A DNA stretch of 64,000 nucleotides, from assembly GCF_900233005.1 (NCBI RefSeq), contig NZ_LT960611.1:992001-1056000 (forward strand). Reading direction: 5' to 3'. Below the pieces are notes generated by a model, which worked only from the letters and a program-made list of their open reading frames with translations, had not been told where the DNA came from and searched no databases. The translations under genes were made by a program, and so were the position numbers. Numbering within the stretch: position 1 is the first letter of the stretch; each line of letters opens with the position of its first letter. Source of the DNA: Vibrio tapetis subsp. tapetis. GTDB taxonomy: Bacteria > Pseudomonadota > Gammaproteobacteria > Enterobacterales > Vibrionaceae. This document shows positions 1 through 9,689 of the stretch, piece after piece.

Positions 1-585
1 AAAGAGATAGTCACCGACTTTGCTATTGAGCACCCGCAAGTTCAACTCGAACAGCATGTCTCTAACGATACGATTGACCTAGTGTCAGAAGGGATAGATT
101 TGGTGATACGTGGTCATATGGCGACGCTGCCAGATTCAACCCTGATTCAAAAAAAGCTCGCGACGGTAGAATGGCATTTATTTGTCGGAACACCTTTTAT
201 TGAACGCCACGGTCTACCCGACTCACCGTATGCGCTCAATGATCTCCCATTTCTAAAAGTCGGATGGCGAAACCGCAATGACATATTACATTTGGAACAT
301 TGCGACGGAATTAAAACTCAAATTCAGTTGAACACAAGATTTCGCTCCGATGATATGGAAACATTGTCGCTCGCGGCCAGTAAGGGGCTGGGGATTGTTG
401 CGCTGCCCGCCTATGTTTGCCATTCACGAGTTCAAACAGGAAGCTTAACGAGAATACTGCCTGATTGGATCGCAGGCGCAGCACAATTGAGCTTGCTGAT
501 GCCTTCAAGAACGGGAGTGCCAGCACAGGTCAATGCTTTCTCTGAGTATCTTCGTGCCAATTTCGTTAAAGCGGTAACCCCCTGA
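1..585 (+). CDS. LysR-family transcriptional regulator, C-terminal part (cut by window start)
   Basis: The frame is open from base 1 (KEIVTDFAIEHPQVQLEQ...), so the gene begins before the window. The internal ATG at 82 is not the true start. What remains is most of the periplasmic-binding-like effector domain of a LysR regulator: the pattern of a strand followed by 'S.GIDLVIR' near residue 27 and the late 'AASKGLGIVALPAYV' segment are typical of this domain. The DNA-binding helix-turn-helix is outside the window. It ends about 100 bases before the pseudoazurin gene on the same strand. LysR proteins usually control a neighbouring gene, but the relevant side is not visible here, so no target is assigned. 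Confidence 0.85.
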   Translation, partial: KEIVTDFAIEHPQVQLEQHVSNDTIDLVSEGIDLVIRGHMATLPDSTLIQKKLATVEWHLFVGTPFIERHGLPDSPYALNDLPFLKVGWRNRNDILHLEHCDGIKTQIQLNTRFRSDDMETLSLAASKGLGIVALPAYVCHSRVQTGSLTRILPDWIAGAAQLSLLMPSRTGVPAQVNAFSEYLRANFVKAVTP

Positions 586-685
586 TCTCACGTTCAATTA
601 ATGAGAATAAATCTCAACTAAATCTTTAGATATACGATTAAATCTATTAGCATGGTGAATACATCATTCAGTAAAGAGTTGTTCA

Positions 686-1141
686 ATGAGAATCCTATTA
701 ATATTTCTGTGTCTTTTAGCCGCCCCCAGTTTTGCAGAAACCAAAGTCATTAAACAAGTGATGGACATGAACTCTGAGAACATAGATAAAATGTATCAGT
801 TCATTCCCGATTACGTTGAAATTCAACCCGGAGATAAGGTTCTATTTAAGGGCACCGTCGGCTCTCACACAGCGCACAGTATCCAAGGTATGCTGCCAGA
901 AGGCGCAAAGCCAATTATGATCTCGGGCTCTAATGCGAAAGAAGTCACCTTCGATAAACCGGGTGTCTATGGCATAAAGTGCAAAGTTCACCACCGACAC
1001 GGTATGGTCGCTTTGGTGGTTGTGGGCGATCCTAGCGTTAATATCGTTGAAGCTCGGGCGGCGGCTAAAAAACGCGTAAGTCGTCGTTCTCAAGCTAAAA
1101 TGCAGGGCTTGCTAGACAAAGCCGAAGAAACGCTGAACTAG
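686..1141 (+). CDS. Pseudoazurin-like periplasmic blue copper protein
   Basis: A 151-residue exported cupredoxin with a signal peptide (MRILLIFLCLLAAPSFAET). The type 1 copper ligands are visible: His64 in the first ligand loop, then Cys99, His102 and Met107 with the C-x2-H-x4-M spacing of pseudoazurin. After the barrel there is a basic C-terminal extension (residues 118-151, rich in Ala, Lys and Arg), longer than the usual short helical tail. Pseudoazurins carry single electrons between periplasmic redox enzymes. Facing the molybdoenzyme and peroxidase operon, it is a plausible electron carrier for that system; this role is inferred from position only. A hairpin terminator follows at 1166-1190. 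Confidence 0.88.
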   Translation: MRILLIFLCLLAAPSFAETKVIKQVMDMNSENIDKMYQFIPDYVEIQPGDKVLFKGTVGSHTAHSIQGMLPEGAKPIMISGSNAKEVTFDKPGVYGIKCKVHHRHGMVALVVVGDPSVNIVEARAAAKKRVSRRSQAKMQGLLDKAEETLN

Positions 1142-1165
1142 TTTTACAGCGCATCTCACTCAAGA

Positions 1166-1190
1166 AAAACAGCGCTTATCGCGCTGTTTT
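1166..1190. terminator. Bidirectional Rho-independent terminator
   Basis: Perfect 10-base stem AAAACAGCGC / GCGCTGTTTT with a five-base loop, flanked by A and T runs on both strands. It sits between the convergent pseudoazurin and methyltransferase genes and can end transcription from both sides. Confidence 0.85.
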
Positions 1191-1215
1191 TTCACTCTAG
1201 TGACTAAACCGAGTG

Positions 1216-1818
1216 TTAAGCGACCTTTTCGACGACCATAAAGGTATGGAATTCAGGATATTGGTCAAACTCTACATGTCTTATTTGACAGCCAAGCTCT
1301 ATGAACAAACTTAAAAATCCGTTCGTTCCTAAAGATGAATAGTACACCTGAGGACCCATGAATGAGTCGGTATGTTCGCCAGATTCAGCAGTGCCACCAA
1401 ACGAAAATATAAACACCCCGCCCTGATTCAACGCATTAACTATTTTCGTGAGCACCTTGGTTTGCTGCGCTAACGGTATATGCCAAATGCTGTCCCAAGC
1501 TGTGATGAAGTCATATTGCTGAACCAACTCATACTCGCATACATCGGCTTCGATAAATTCAACATCAGGATGCCGCTGTTTGGCAATCGCCAACTTCTTA
1601 CTCGATATGTCCAGCCCGCTTGGCGTAAAACCTTGCTCTGTCAGTAAATCGATAAAACGCCCTGTGCACCCGCATCCGATATCCAACGCCTTGCCGTAAT
1701 GCTTTACAAACTGGAATGCCGTTTTATGTGCATCAACCCCATTGGTGATATCGAAACTTTCATTGGTCCACAAATGCGTGATCTGATCGTAGGCTTTACC
1801 GATATCCGCTGGTTTCAT
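1216..1818 (-). CDS. Class I SAM-dependent methyltransferase
   Basis: A 200-residue Rossmann-fold methyltransferase. Motif I is 'ALDIGCGCTGRFIDLL' near residue 45, followed by the acidic end of strand 2 ('GLDISSKKL') and 'FIEADVCEY', the usual SAM-binding elements. The substrate cannot be read from the sequence. It begins 65 bases after the stop of the large molybdoenzyme subunit and is probably the last gene of that leftward operon. Some metalloid and halogen loci carry methyltransferases, but the sequence gives no direct evidence for such a substrate. Confidence 0.8.
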   Translation of the reverse strand: MKPADIGKAYDQITHLWTNESFDITNGVDAHKTAFQFVKHYGKALDIGCGCTGRFIDLLTEQGFTPSGLDISSKKLAIAKQRHPDVEFIEADVCEYELVQQYDFITAWDSIWHIPLAQQTKVLTKIVNALNQGGVFIFSFGGTAESGEHTDSFMGPQVYYSSLGTNGFLSLFIELGCQIRHVEFDQYPEFHTFMVVEKVA

Positions 1819-1883
1819 TCTAAAATCCTTTGTTCATTTTGTTATGCTTAGTTTTCGTCGATTTACTTATTTTTATCCAGCGC

Positions 1884-4565
1884 CTAAACGATGTTCCTCG
1901 GAGCAAATGAAAAGCCCGTAAATTGGTGCTTGTATTCCGACTCACCGATTTTCTTAATATTCGCGATACCCATTTTGTAATTATAGTTACCGCTGATTTG
2001 ATCAACCATTCGGGTGGTGAGCGCATTGGCTGGATTTTTCATGTCCATAAAATTACAAAAGAGTACGCCTTTTTTGGTTGCGATCGCCACTGCTTTGATT
2101 TCGGCGTAATCCAATTGAATGTGACCGTTTTTCATCAGAGAAGAGAACTGAAACGCATCGTCATCCACTCCTAGAATGGTATCTTTGAAGTTTGCGACCC
2201 TGTCTGAATACAGCAATACTTCATCACCGGCTTCAATACCCCGTTTTTTTGCGTCTTCTGGGTGAATTTCTACCCAGTTATACGGCCAGCGATGCTTTAT
2301 GTAATCTCTGCGTTCTACATCATCAAAACCTGACTGCCAGATCTCATTAATTCTCCCATTAGAGAACCACAATTCGTCCTTTTTAGGCGTTAACCATGCA
2401 TGAAAATCACTGAACAGATCCCACGGGTGTTTTTGCAGGTTAACTTTACCGGTTTGGCTATTAAACCGAGTCAGCTGTTTGGTCATGATATTGGCACCTT
2501 GCGGGCCGTCTTGTAACCCTTTTTCACCCAGTTCTTGCCAGGTCATTTCGGTATCGTGTAGGCGCTTGGTTCCAACCAACTGTTTGGTTTCATAGTTATA
2601 AAACACAGGGCCCTGAATCCCTTCGGTGCCATATTCGGCCAATTTCTGATGCAGTGTTTTGCCTTCTTCATGAGCGGCTACTTTGATCATATTAAAATCT
2701 TTTCGGCTACCTCGGCTAAAACGAGACGACTCTTCGGCCACTTCGTTGCTGTTTTGCCAATCAAAGCCATCAAAGCCCATGCGCGTCGCCAATTGTGCAA
2801 CAATCCACCAGTCTGGCTTTGACTCCCCTGGGGCATCGGAAAATTTCTGATATAAACGCAACCTTCGCTCGCCATTCGCGCGCATGAAATTTTCTTCCCC
2901 CCACGTTGCTGCCGGGAAAATGATGTCGGCAAATTGCTTACCGATTGGGTCGCGCAAATAGATATCCTGATTGACCACCACCAGACCACCTGAGTCTGCC
3001 CTGCGTTTCAACGTTTCAATGATGTGTTGCTTGTCTTTATGAGTCACTTGATGTGGATTACCGCTAGTCAGCTCGACGAACTTATCTTTTAATCCGTAAC
3101 TGCCACACATCGATTGTATCCAAGTGGTGCCAATAACGTGCGCCATTCGGGTGTGACCAGAATACAAGTAACGGTCGGTGTCGATCGCCCTGCGTCTTCG
3201 GCCCGGCACTTTTTCGGGTGATTTATTTCTTGGTAACTTACCACCAGCAACCCCACCTCGCTGATGACCACCGAATCGGCCAATGACTCTCCCCTCTCGC
3301 CCGCCAGTGCCGATGACTGTCGCCAAAGAAGCAATGGCATTGGTATTGCCGGTGTTATTAGACCAATAGAAGCCTTTTTCTATACCGATAGAAGATTTAA
3401 CCCTTTTACCATGCACCGGCTTTGCAAGCATTTCGGCCGCTTTAACGATTTTGCTTTCCTCTATACCTGCAATGCTCGCGGCATAAGTTGGATCGTATTC
3501 TTGTTGCTCAAGTAACCATTTTTTGTAATCTTCAAACCCATCTGTTTGGAATTTTCCCCACGTGGTTCGCCATTGCCATGGCGTATTTCGTGTGCCTTGA
3601 CCAAAACCGGAATTCGACTCCCATTGACTGTTTACCCAGTTTTCAATCCACTCATTGTCTTGCCAGTTATTTTCTAAGATCACACGAATGATCGCGCCTA
3701 GAACGAGATTATCGGTTCCTGGATTAATATCTAAATGGAGCCCGCCTTGCTGCTTTAACCACGCTATACCTGCGGTTTCACGTGGATTAAGAATGACGGT
3801 TTTCATGCCATTTTGTACGGCAGGCATGATGTACTGAGTGAAAATAATGGTTTTGGTTTCGTACGGGTCGGTACCGCAAATCATTAGGGTGTCAGCGGCC
3901 CCCCAGTCTTCATAGGAAGGAGCAAAGTTGTCAAATCCTGCGTCACGAAAGCCCGGCGTTGCCGTTACATCGGATGGCGTATCATGAAATGAGAAATTGG
4001 CGGTGTTCACATGACGCAACGCGTACTTAGTAATCGCGTAGGTATTTTCTATGTACTGATAAGAATAGGTTTTAACGCAATAACTGTTTGCACCATGAGT
4101 ATCAATCACGTGCCGCCCGACTTGAGCCGCAATATCGAGTGCAAAACCCCAATCGACAGGCTGCAATTCGCCATTAATTCTCACTAGAGGCTGTTTAAGT
4201 CGATCTTTGGTTGGCGTTTCTGGGTTATAGACTTTCTTCGCCAATAAGCCACCACGAACAGAGGCGTCTCCCCCTTTGTTGACCACTTTGCTCTCTCTGT
4301 CGGCAATGATAACAACGTGGTGAGGCTTACCCTTATGCTGCACGATATTATGTTGCTCTAGTGATACCCAGGCTTGCAAAACGTGGCTAGGGAAATCGAT
4401 TCCAAATGCATTGTCACTCGCTTTTGGCCCACCGGAAGGCATGCCGACTGGCCAGCGATACACTTTATAGCCACAGGCGACTACGCAATAGTCGCAAGCG
4501 GTGGTGATCACTTCGGCATTTTTGGGTGGCACTAATGTGGATTCGGGCATTTTGTTGATGGTCAT
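1884..4565 (-). CDS. idrA: Iodate reductase-type molybdopterin oxidoreductase, catalytic subunit (AioA/IdrA family)
   Basis: An 893-residue DMSO-reductase-family enzyme. The N-terminus has C24-x2-C27-x3-C31 inside 'CDYCVVACGYKVYRWP', the three-cysteine [3Fe-4S] motif shared by arsenite oxidase AioA and iodate reductase IdrA. Molybdopterin-domain segments follow ('GGHQRGGVAGG', 'PAATWGEENFMRANGERRLRLY'). There is no signal peptide; export is expected with the Tat-signalled Rieske partner, as in AioAB. It is preferred as IdrA over AioA because it is longer than a usual AioA (about 820-850 residues) and because two di-haem peroxidase-like genes are co-transcribed, the hallmark of the idrABP1P2 set. 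The start directly abuts the Rieske stop (TAAATG). The substrate is inferred. Confidence 0.75.
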   Translation of the reverse strand: MTINKMPESTLVPPKNAEVITTACDYCVVACGYKVYRWPVGMPSGGPKASDNAFGIDFPSHVLQAWVSLEQHNIVQHKGKPHHVVIIADRESKVVNKGGDASVRGGLLAKKVYNPETPTKDRLKQPLVRINGELQPVDWGFALDIAAQVGRHVIDTHGANSYCVKTYSYQYIENTYAITKYALRHVNTANFSFHDTPSDVTATPGFRDAGFDNFAPSYEDWGAADTLMICGTDPYETKTIIFTQYIMPAVQNGMKTVILNPRETAGIAWLKQQGGLHLDINPGTDNLVLGAIIRVILENNWQDNEWIENWVNSQWESNSGFGQGTRNTPWQWRTTWGKFQTDGFEDYKKWLLEQQEYDPTYAASIAGIEESKIVKAAEMLAKPVHGKRVKSSIGIEKGFYWSNNTGNTNAIASLATVIGTGGREGRVIGRFGGHQRGGVAGGKLPRNKSPEKVPGRRRRAIDTDRYLYSGHTRMAHVIGTTWIQSMCGSYGLKDKFVELTSGNPHQVTHKDKQHIIETLKRRADSGGLVVVNQDIYLRDPIGKQFADIIFPAATWGEENFMRANGERRLRLYQKFSDAPGESKPDWWIVAQLATRMGFDGFDWQNSNEVAEESSRFSRGSRKDFNMIKVAAHEEGKTLHQKLAEYGTEGIQGPVFYNYETKQLVGTKRLHDTEMTWQELGEKGLQDGPQGANIMTKQLTRFNSQTGKVNLQKHPWDLFSDFHAWLTPKKDELWFSNGRINEIWQSGFDDVERRDYIKHRWPYNWVEIHPEDAKKRGIEAGDEVLLYSDRVANFKDTILGVDDDAFQFSSLMKNGHIQLDYAEIKAVAIATKKGVLFCNFMDMKNPANALTTRMVDQISGNYNYKMGIANIKKIGESEYKHQFTGFSFAPRNIV

Positions 4566-5147
4566 TTATGCCTCCTGAACGTCAATTAGGTTATCAAGCC
4601 GGCCAAATAACAAGCCCATAACCCCGACTGCGTATACGTCATCGCCTTCTACTTCCAGTAACACTTGTGGCAAACTCTCGAATGCCTGCCCGGAAACGAT
4701 GATGCCGTGTCGGCGTAAATCAAAGGTCGATAAATGGAATGGGCATTGACCCACAACTCGATGCTCATCTACCGCTTTATATGCGCCCGCTAACGGCCCA
4801 CCTTGATGCGTGCAGGTCATCGAGAACGCCACGATGTCTCTTTGCGCTCCGATACCGCCCCCGCAAGCGACGTCCGTTTTTACCAACATAGCAACAGAAT
4901 TCGCGCCTTCGTCTGGGTAATGAAAATACTTGGCTTCATGATTAGTCAGTTCACTCAGTTTGGCAATTTTTTGTCTTGGATAACCGACAACTCGCGCTTG
5001 TGTACTGGTTTCTTGCTCAGTCCCAGCAAATAAGGTGATCGGCACCATTGAAACCGCAGTAGCCGCAGTGGAATACAACAAAAAATCTCGGCGCGAGATC
5101 ATGCATCGGTTATGGCCCTTGGCTGAGCTCTTATGCGTTCTAGACAT
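4566..5147 (-). CDS. idrB: Rieske [2Fe-2S] small subunit of iodate reductase-type enzyme (AioB/IdrB family)
   Basis: A 193-residue Rieske protein. The N-terminus carries a twin-arginine signal: SRRDFL at residues 18-23 followed by a hydrophobic stretch and 'LFAG'. Cluster ligands are Cys112 and His114 (CTH) and Cys135 and His138 (CPFH). Its start overlaps the preceding cytochrome stop by one base (TAATG) and its stop abuts the large-subunit ATG, so the three are translationally coupled. In AioAB and IdrAB this subunit shuttles electrons between the molybdenum subunit and periplasmic carriers and carries the large subunit through the Tat pore. Gene order (small subunit before large) is as in aioBA rather than the published idrAB order. 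Confidence 0.82.
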   Translation of the reverse strand: MSRTHKSSAKGHNRCMISRRDFLLYSTAATAVSMVPITLFAGTEQETSTQARVVGYPRQKIAKLSELTNHEAKYFHYPDEGANSVAMLVKTDVACGGGIGAQRDIVAFSMTCTHQGGPLAGAYKAVDEHRVVGQCPFHLSTFDLRRHGIIVSGQAFESLPQVLLEVEGDDVYAVGVMGLLFGRLDNLIDVQEA

Positions 5148-6292
5148 TATTTCTCTGCCTCTATTAATTCTGCTTTACTAAATTTTGGTTGATATTCGGG
5201 GAGTTCTGGTTCGTCAATGATGATTTGTTCACCGGAAAACGACTCCACAAAGCTCAACAGGTCTGCTTTTTCTTGTTCGGTTAACCCCAAAGGAAAAATG
5301 AGAGCGGACTTGGTTTGTGGGAAACCAGTTGTTCGGCCATCCGATGCCACACCGCCTTGATTGTAAAACTCAATCACCGCTTCCAATGTTGGCAGCGTGC
5401 CATTGTGCATATAAGGCGCCGTGTATTTTGTGTAACGTAGGCTTGGCGTTCGGAATTTTCCCAGCATCTCTTTTCGCTTGGCTCGGAAATACGCGCCCGG
5501 ATCGGCTTTGGTGTTTCTGTACATGGTTTGCGTTACGCCTTTCGCATATAACTCGAAACGGAAAGTGATTTGCGCCAATGCGTCTTCATACCACCAGGGG
5601 CTTGGAGGCACGCCAACGTTATGAAACTTCTGATCCGAGGCAAGAGCTCCGTTATGACAAGCGATACAATTGGCTTTACCTTCGAATAAAGTCTTACCTC
5701 GCAACTGCGACTCTGAAAGCGCTTGGCTCTCTCCGCGAAGGTAGTTATCTAAAGGGGTATCTTGTTGCACCAAGGTTCGTTCAAACGCTGAAATAGCGCG
5801 CCACGCATTGTGAATTTTTGGCGTATCGTCGCCGAAGACTTGCTTGAATCGGGTGACGTATTCAGGCACAAGGGCTAAACGAGCTTCCATGATATCGTCT
5901 TCACCATTGCCAGCAACCGCCCCCTTTGCGGCATCTTTTGCCTGCGCTTCTAATGACATCGCACTGCCTGCCCAAAACAATTTATCGTAATAAGCGGCAT
6001 TAATGATGGTTTGGCTATTACGCCAATGTACGGTGCCCGGGTAGCCCATGGAAAGATCGTCCGGAAATCCCCAGCCTTGGGTTTGTATATGACAACCTGC
6101 GCAAGGGCTTGTTGTGTCGCCACTTAAGCGGCCATCAAAAAACAACATTTTTCCTAATTCGATTTTTTCCGGCGTCTGCTTATTGTCTGGCGGAATAGGT
6201 ACATCACCGAGCGGCGCAAGCTTGGGGGAAGCGATAACCACAAATGAGAGCCAAAATGACACCAAGATTGCGCCTAATTTAATTTTTAGCAT
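5147..6292 (-). CDS. Di-haem cytochrome c peroxidase-like protein (IdrP-type)
   Basis: MauG/CcpA-family di-haem protein of about 381 residues. Two CxxCH haem-binding motifs are visible: CAGCH in the N-terminal half and CIACH in the C-terminal half, plus the late 'FRTPSLRYTKYTAPYMHNGTL' segment of bacterial cytochrome c peroxidases. The start is placed at the ATG at 6292 (MLKIKLGAIL...), which begins a signal peptide and has a GAGG ribosome site; ten extra codons are possible upstream. It overlaps the neighbouring cytochrome gene by 14 bases. In idr operons the two peroxidase-like proteins are proposed to detoxify hydrogen peroxide or reactive iodine species made during iodate reduction. Which one is P1 or P2 is not decided here. 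Confidence 0.82.
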   Translation of the reverse strand: MLKIKLGAILVSFWLSFVVIASPKLAPLGDVPIPPDNKQTPEKIELGKMLFFDGRLSGDTTSPCAGCHIQTQGWGFPDDLSMGYPGTVHWRNSQTIINAAYYDKLFWAGSAMSLEAQAKDAAKGAVAGNGEDDIMEARLALVPEYVTRFKQVFGDDTPKIHNAWRAISAFERTLVQQDTPLDNYLRGESQALSESQLRGKTLFEGKANCIACHNGALASDQKFHNVGVPPSPWWYEDALAQITFRFELYAKGVTQTMYRNTKADPGAYFRAKRKEMLGKFRTPSLRYTKYTAPYMHNGTLPTLEAVIEFYNQGGVASDGRTTGFPQTKSALIFPLGLTEQEKADLLSFVESFSGEQIIIDEPELPEYQPKFSKAELIEAEK

Positions 6293-7358
6293 CTTGCCAG
6301 CCCTCAATGTATTCATAACCAAAATCGTATTTCGTCCATTGATACTGATCGTCTGTTAATGGGTCTCCCGACAGCGATTCTAAAAAGGCGACTAAGTCTG
6401 CTTTTTCTTGTTTACTCAACTCTAGGGGCTTTATCTTGGGGTCTTTGTTCGAATCTTTTCCGCCACCTTGATTATAAAACTCAACCACATCATTCAAGGT
6501 TGCTAGCATACCGTTATGCATATAAGGCGCGGTGTATTTCAGCTCTCGCAAGGTTGGGGTTATAAAACGCCCTCTATCACTGCCATCGGCTTTATGTGTT
6601 TGGACGTGGGCCCCTACGTCTCTTTTCAGCGTGAGATAATCTTGCACCCCCATGAACATGTTAAAGGCCAAAAACGTTTGGTGCCTCATTGGATCTAAGA
6701 AGATATCAAGGTTCTCTGGAACGCCCATATTGTGCGCTTGCTCATCGGTAAACAACTCACCGGTATGGCAACGTGAGCATTGCGCTTTACCATTAAATAG
6801 ACGCTGACCTTGCTTTGCACTGCTGGTCATTTTGTTCAAGTCATAGGCCGTATTCTTAGAGGTAAGTGTTTTCAAATATTCGGGAATAGCTTTACGAACG
6901 CCACCATTAGACGGCTCACCAAGCCCCGCTTTTTCAAACATCGCGACATAGATAGGATCTTGCTTTAAGCGCTCTTGCATCAAACGCATGTCCATGTTCA
7001 TCAGCCAGTCTTCAGTGATGTTCTCTCTGACTACGTCATTTAAGTTTGTGCCGATTCGGCCATCATGGAACCAAATGCTTTTATAAACCGTATTGATAAG
7101 GGTTGGCGCATTGCGAAAACCTTCACTGCCGGTATAGGCAGGGCTTAAAGGCTCTGGATAGGCAAAACCATGTTCAGCCATATGGCAGCTAGAGCAAGAA
7201 ATGGAATCATCGCCTGACAAACGTGTATCGTAAAACAACCTTTTACCTAATTCGGCTTTGGCTGGATTTATTTCAAGTTCGGGGAGCTTTGCCATCACAT
7301 TGGCAGACATGAACGCCAATATCGCGGTAATGAGGGAAAATCTCAGTGTCATCCACAT
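6279..7358 (-). CDS. Di-haem cytochrome c peroxidase-like protein (IdrP-type), first gene of the operon
   Basis: Second MauG/CcpA-family di-haem protein, about 359 residues, with haem motifs CSSCH ('LSGDDSISCSSCHM') and CSRCH, and the same 'TPTLRELKYTAPYMHNGML' C-terminal block as its neighbour. An upstream extension to 7475 is open, but the ATG at 7358 has a strong GGAAAGGA ribosome site and begins a clean signal peptide (MWMTLRFSLITAILAFMSANVMA), so that start is chosen. It is the promoter-proximal gene of the leftward operon and diverges from the HEAT-repeat gene at 7524. The two cytochromes look like diverged paralogues. Confidence 0.82.
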   Translation of the reverse strand: MWMTLRFSLITAILAFMSANVMAKLPELEINPAKAELGKRLFYDTRLSGDDSISCSSCHMAEHGFAYPEPLSPAYTGSEGFRNAPTLINTVYKSIWFHDGRIGTNLNDVVRENITEDWLMNMDMRLMQERLKQDPIYVAMFEKAGLGEPSNGGVRKAIPEYLKTLTSKNTAYDLNKMTSSAKQGQRLFNGKAQCSRCHTGELFTDEQAHNMGVPENLDIFLDPMRHQTFLAFNMFMGVQDYLTLKRDVGAHVQTHKADGSDRGRFITPTLRELKYTAPYMHNGMLATLNDVVEFYNQGGGKDSNKDPKIKPLELSKQEKADLVAFLESLSGDPLTDDQYQWTKYDFGYEYIEGWQDAKN

Positions 7359-7523
7359 TTTCCTTTCCGTGGGATTGAATCTTTTCGCGGCGCTACGGGC
7401 CACTATTGTTAATATTGTACGTAAATCTAATGGCAAGACTGCGATCATACAAATATAAATGTAAAAAACTATCATTTCTATTTATAATACTGCATTAATG
7501 CTCGTTTAGATCAAAGTATCGCT

Positions 7524-9555
7524 ATGTTGCCCAGCTCTCTTTACCGCTATATCACTCCGTTGTTAACCTCTGATGATCCGCAGATCCAATGCCTCGCGAT
7601 CCAATCGTTGCGATTTTTCAATGACCAAGCGGATGAGGCTGTCGATTTGCTATTGGTCGATAACCTAAACAATGCCAGCGTCGAGGTCGTGCTAAACAGT
7701 TTGGAAGCGTTAAAACACCGGCCTGAAACGGGCTTAACGGCTGCCTTAAGTCTGCTCAATCACGATAACGACCTTGATAGTGAAATCAAAATCGCCGCTC
7801 TGAAAGTGATAGGCACGCATAGTCAGCACATACCTGAACACTTAACAGCGTTAGACCTCTTGGTTAAGCATGTTTGTGATGAAGATGAAAATTGGGATAG
7901 TGACTGGGATGATAGCGTTGATGTGGCTTTGGCTGCAGCAAACATTCTGGATGCGACTTTCAACAGGGCAACGTGAGCGCCTCTGGGCTCGGTTTGACCA
8001 TGATCCAGAGCCCGATCTTCAAACCCAGTTAATTCGAATTTTGATTGCTACATCCAGTAAAAGAGTCGAAGCACTTGTTTTTGATAACTCGTTAGCACTC
8101 AAGCCAAACCGGTTAACCCGAAAGATCCTAAAAAGTAGCCACAACAAAGTACTGCTCTATCAGGTATTAAAATCATCGGCACTCGATCTTCATGAAATAG
8201 CACTCACCCGATTAGCCGATTTGAATGCAAAAGAATATTTGCAAGACTTCCTCAGTTTGATCTCTTCTAGCAACGTCCAATTACAAGGTATTGCAGCCGC
8301 AACTTTGGTTCGCTGGCAATACCCGGTATCGGCTACGTACATTATTCCTTTATTCACCGCTTCAGGTACCTGTGCCTCGATATCGGGCTTACAAAGCTTG
8401 TCGGCTATTGTGAAACCTGACACATTAGACTGGTTAGTCAAACAATGGCAACAGGGCTCATTAAACCACGCTCACATCGGAACATTATTTCATTGTGCCG
8501 TACGCTTTAGCTACGACCTAAACAGCTTACTTCCGCAATATTATCAAACGTTTATTGAGTTAAATGCGACACAGAAAATTGATACCTTGGCTGTATTGAC
8601 CAAACGGAGAGAAATCACCATTAGCGCGGCGTTTATTCGCCAAACGATTGAAAGTAAGCAATGCGACAACGCCGTTAAGTTATTACTGATCCCATACCTT
8701 TGGCAACAAAGCACCGATGAACATATCGCTTACGCTAAGCAACTGATGTTTACCAGCACGCCAAAGTTAATTCAGCACTCAAACAAGCTTGTCGACTCAG
8801 GTAAAACAACCGCTTTACCGATAACAGCCCCCCAAACCGCGACGCCAATGTCCACTTTAATGTCTTTAAGCGCTCCGTTAATGGAATCTCCCGCTTCAAG
8901 TTCTATTACCAACAAGAAGCAACCAGCAAAACGAGCCCGTAAAGTCGCTCGAATTGACCCACTCTCTAACCAAGAGCTCGCCGTTCGATATTGTAATGAG
9001 GCGAGTCTGGTGAAAGCATTCCTTCATCAGTATCTCAGTGAGGATTGCACTACCCCATCGACCCTCATCGAAATTGGTCGCGCATGCGTCAATGCGGGTA
9101 TTGCTTATCAAACGGTAAAGACAGATGAGTTACACCAGCAGATCATCGGCCTCATTTTGTCACCAGAGAACGCGACTTCGCCATATTTAATTCAATGGTT
9201 GGGCTGGAGAGAGTTGCAACTTAACCTCGACCACATTGCTATCAATAGCAACAGGCTGACACTGGTTAAGATCGCAGAGATTAGCCATGACATACCTTTA
9301 CTTACTTCTTGGCTTACTCATCAATACATTGGCGTAAAAAAGGCCGCAGCTAAACGCTTACTGCAAATTAGCGAGCCCTTATCTACGCCGTATCGAACGA
9401 CCATCACCGCTGCACTTGACGATCCTGAATTGACCTCGCTGTTGCGTAATAGCCACCTTAAAGAAGTGACTAAGGTTTTGATACCGCTGTTTACACACAA
9501 CCCAAAGAAAGCGCTCCTGTCCTTAAGCTATATCAATGGTGATAGCGCATCATAA
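7524..9555 (+). CDS. HEAT-repeat protein, interrupted by a frameshift
   Basis: Two overlapping frames make one helical-repeat protein. 7524-7976 gives 150 residues of HEAT-like helices and ends in a stop after 'AAANILDATFNRAT'. The next frame continues with 'GQRERLWARFDHDPEPDLQTQLIRIL' and runs to 9555. The join is near 7950-7975 and needs a skip of one base (or two bases lost). The 105-base N-terminal part of the second frame (starting at 7870) reads as nonsense and is not a real start. A Ser/Ala-rich linker near 8800-8930 separates two helical halves. It diverges from the iodate-reductase-like operon, sharing its promoter region, so it may belong to that system; the function is unknown. Confidence 0.6.
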
Positions 9556-9636
9556 TTAGTGATAGGTCGCCGTATAACTTAACTATGACTATAGCTGCAA
9601 GCGAGTTGTCTTATCGGTTTGCTTCATAAAACCAAA

Positions 9637-9660
9637 AGGCGATAGATTAAACTATCGCCT
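9637..9660. terminator. Rho-independent terminator
   Basis: Perfect nine-base stem AGGCGATAG / CTATCGCCT with a six-base loop. On the minus strand it is followed by TTTTGGTTTT. It ends the leftward PTS operon and can also serve the rightward HEAT-repeat gene. Confidence 0.8.
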
Positions 9661-9689
9661 CATTCAAGAAAGTTCTAAAGTACGGCTAA

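Noticed and set aside
1884..5147. Arsenite oxidase AioBA
   Set aside because: The cluster motif and subunit pair fit AioBA, but the large subunit is longer than usual and two di-haem peroxidase-like genes are co-transcribed, which matches idr operons. No ars or aioXSR genes are present.
7500..7523. FNR half-site (ATCAA) upstream of the HEAT and peroxidase genes
   Set aside because: Only one half of TTGAT-N4-ATCAA is present; chance occurrence cannot be excluded.
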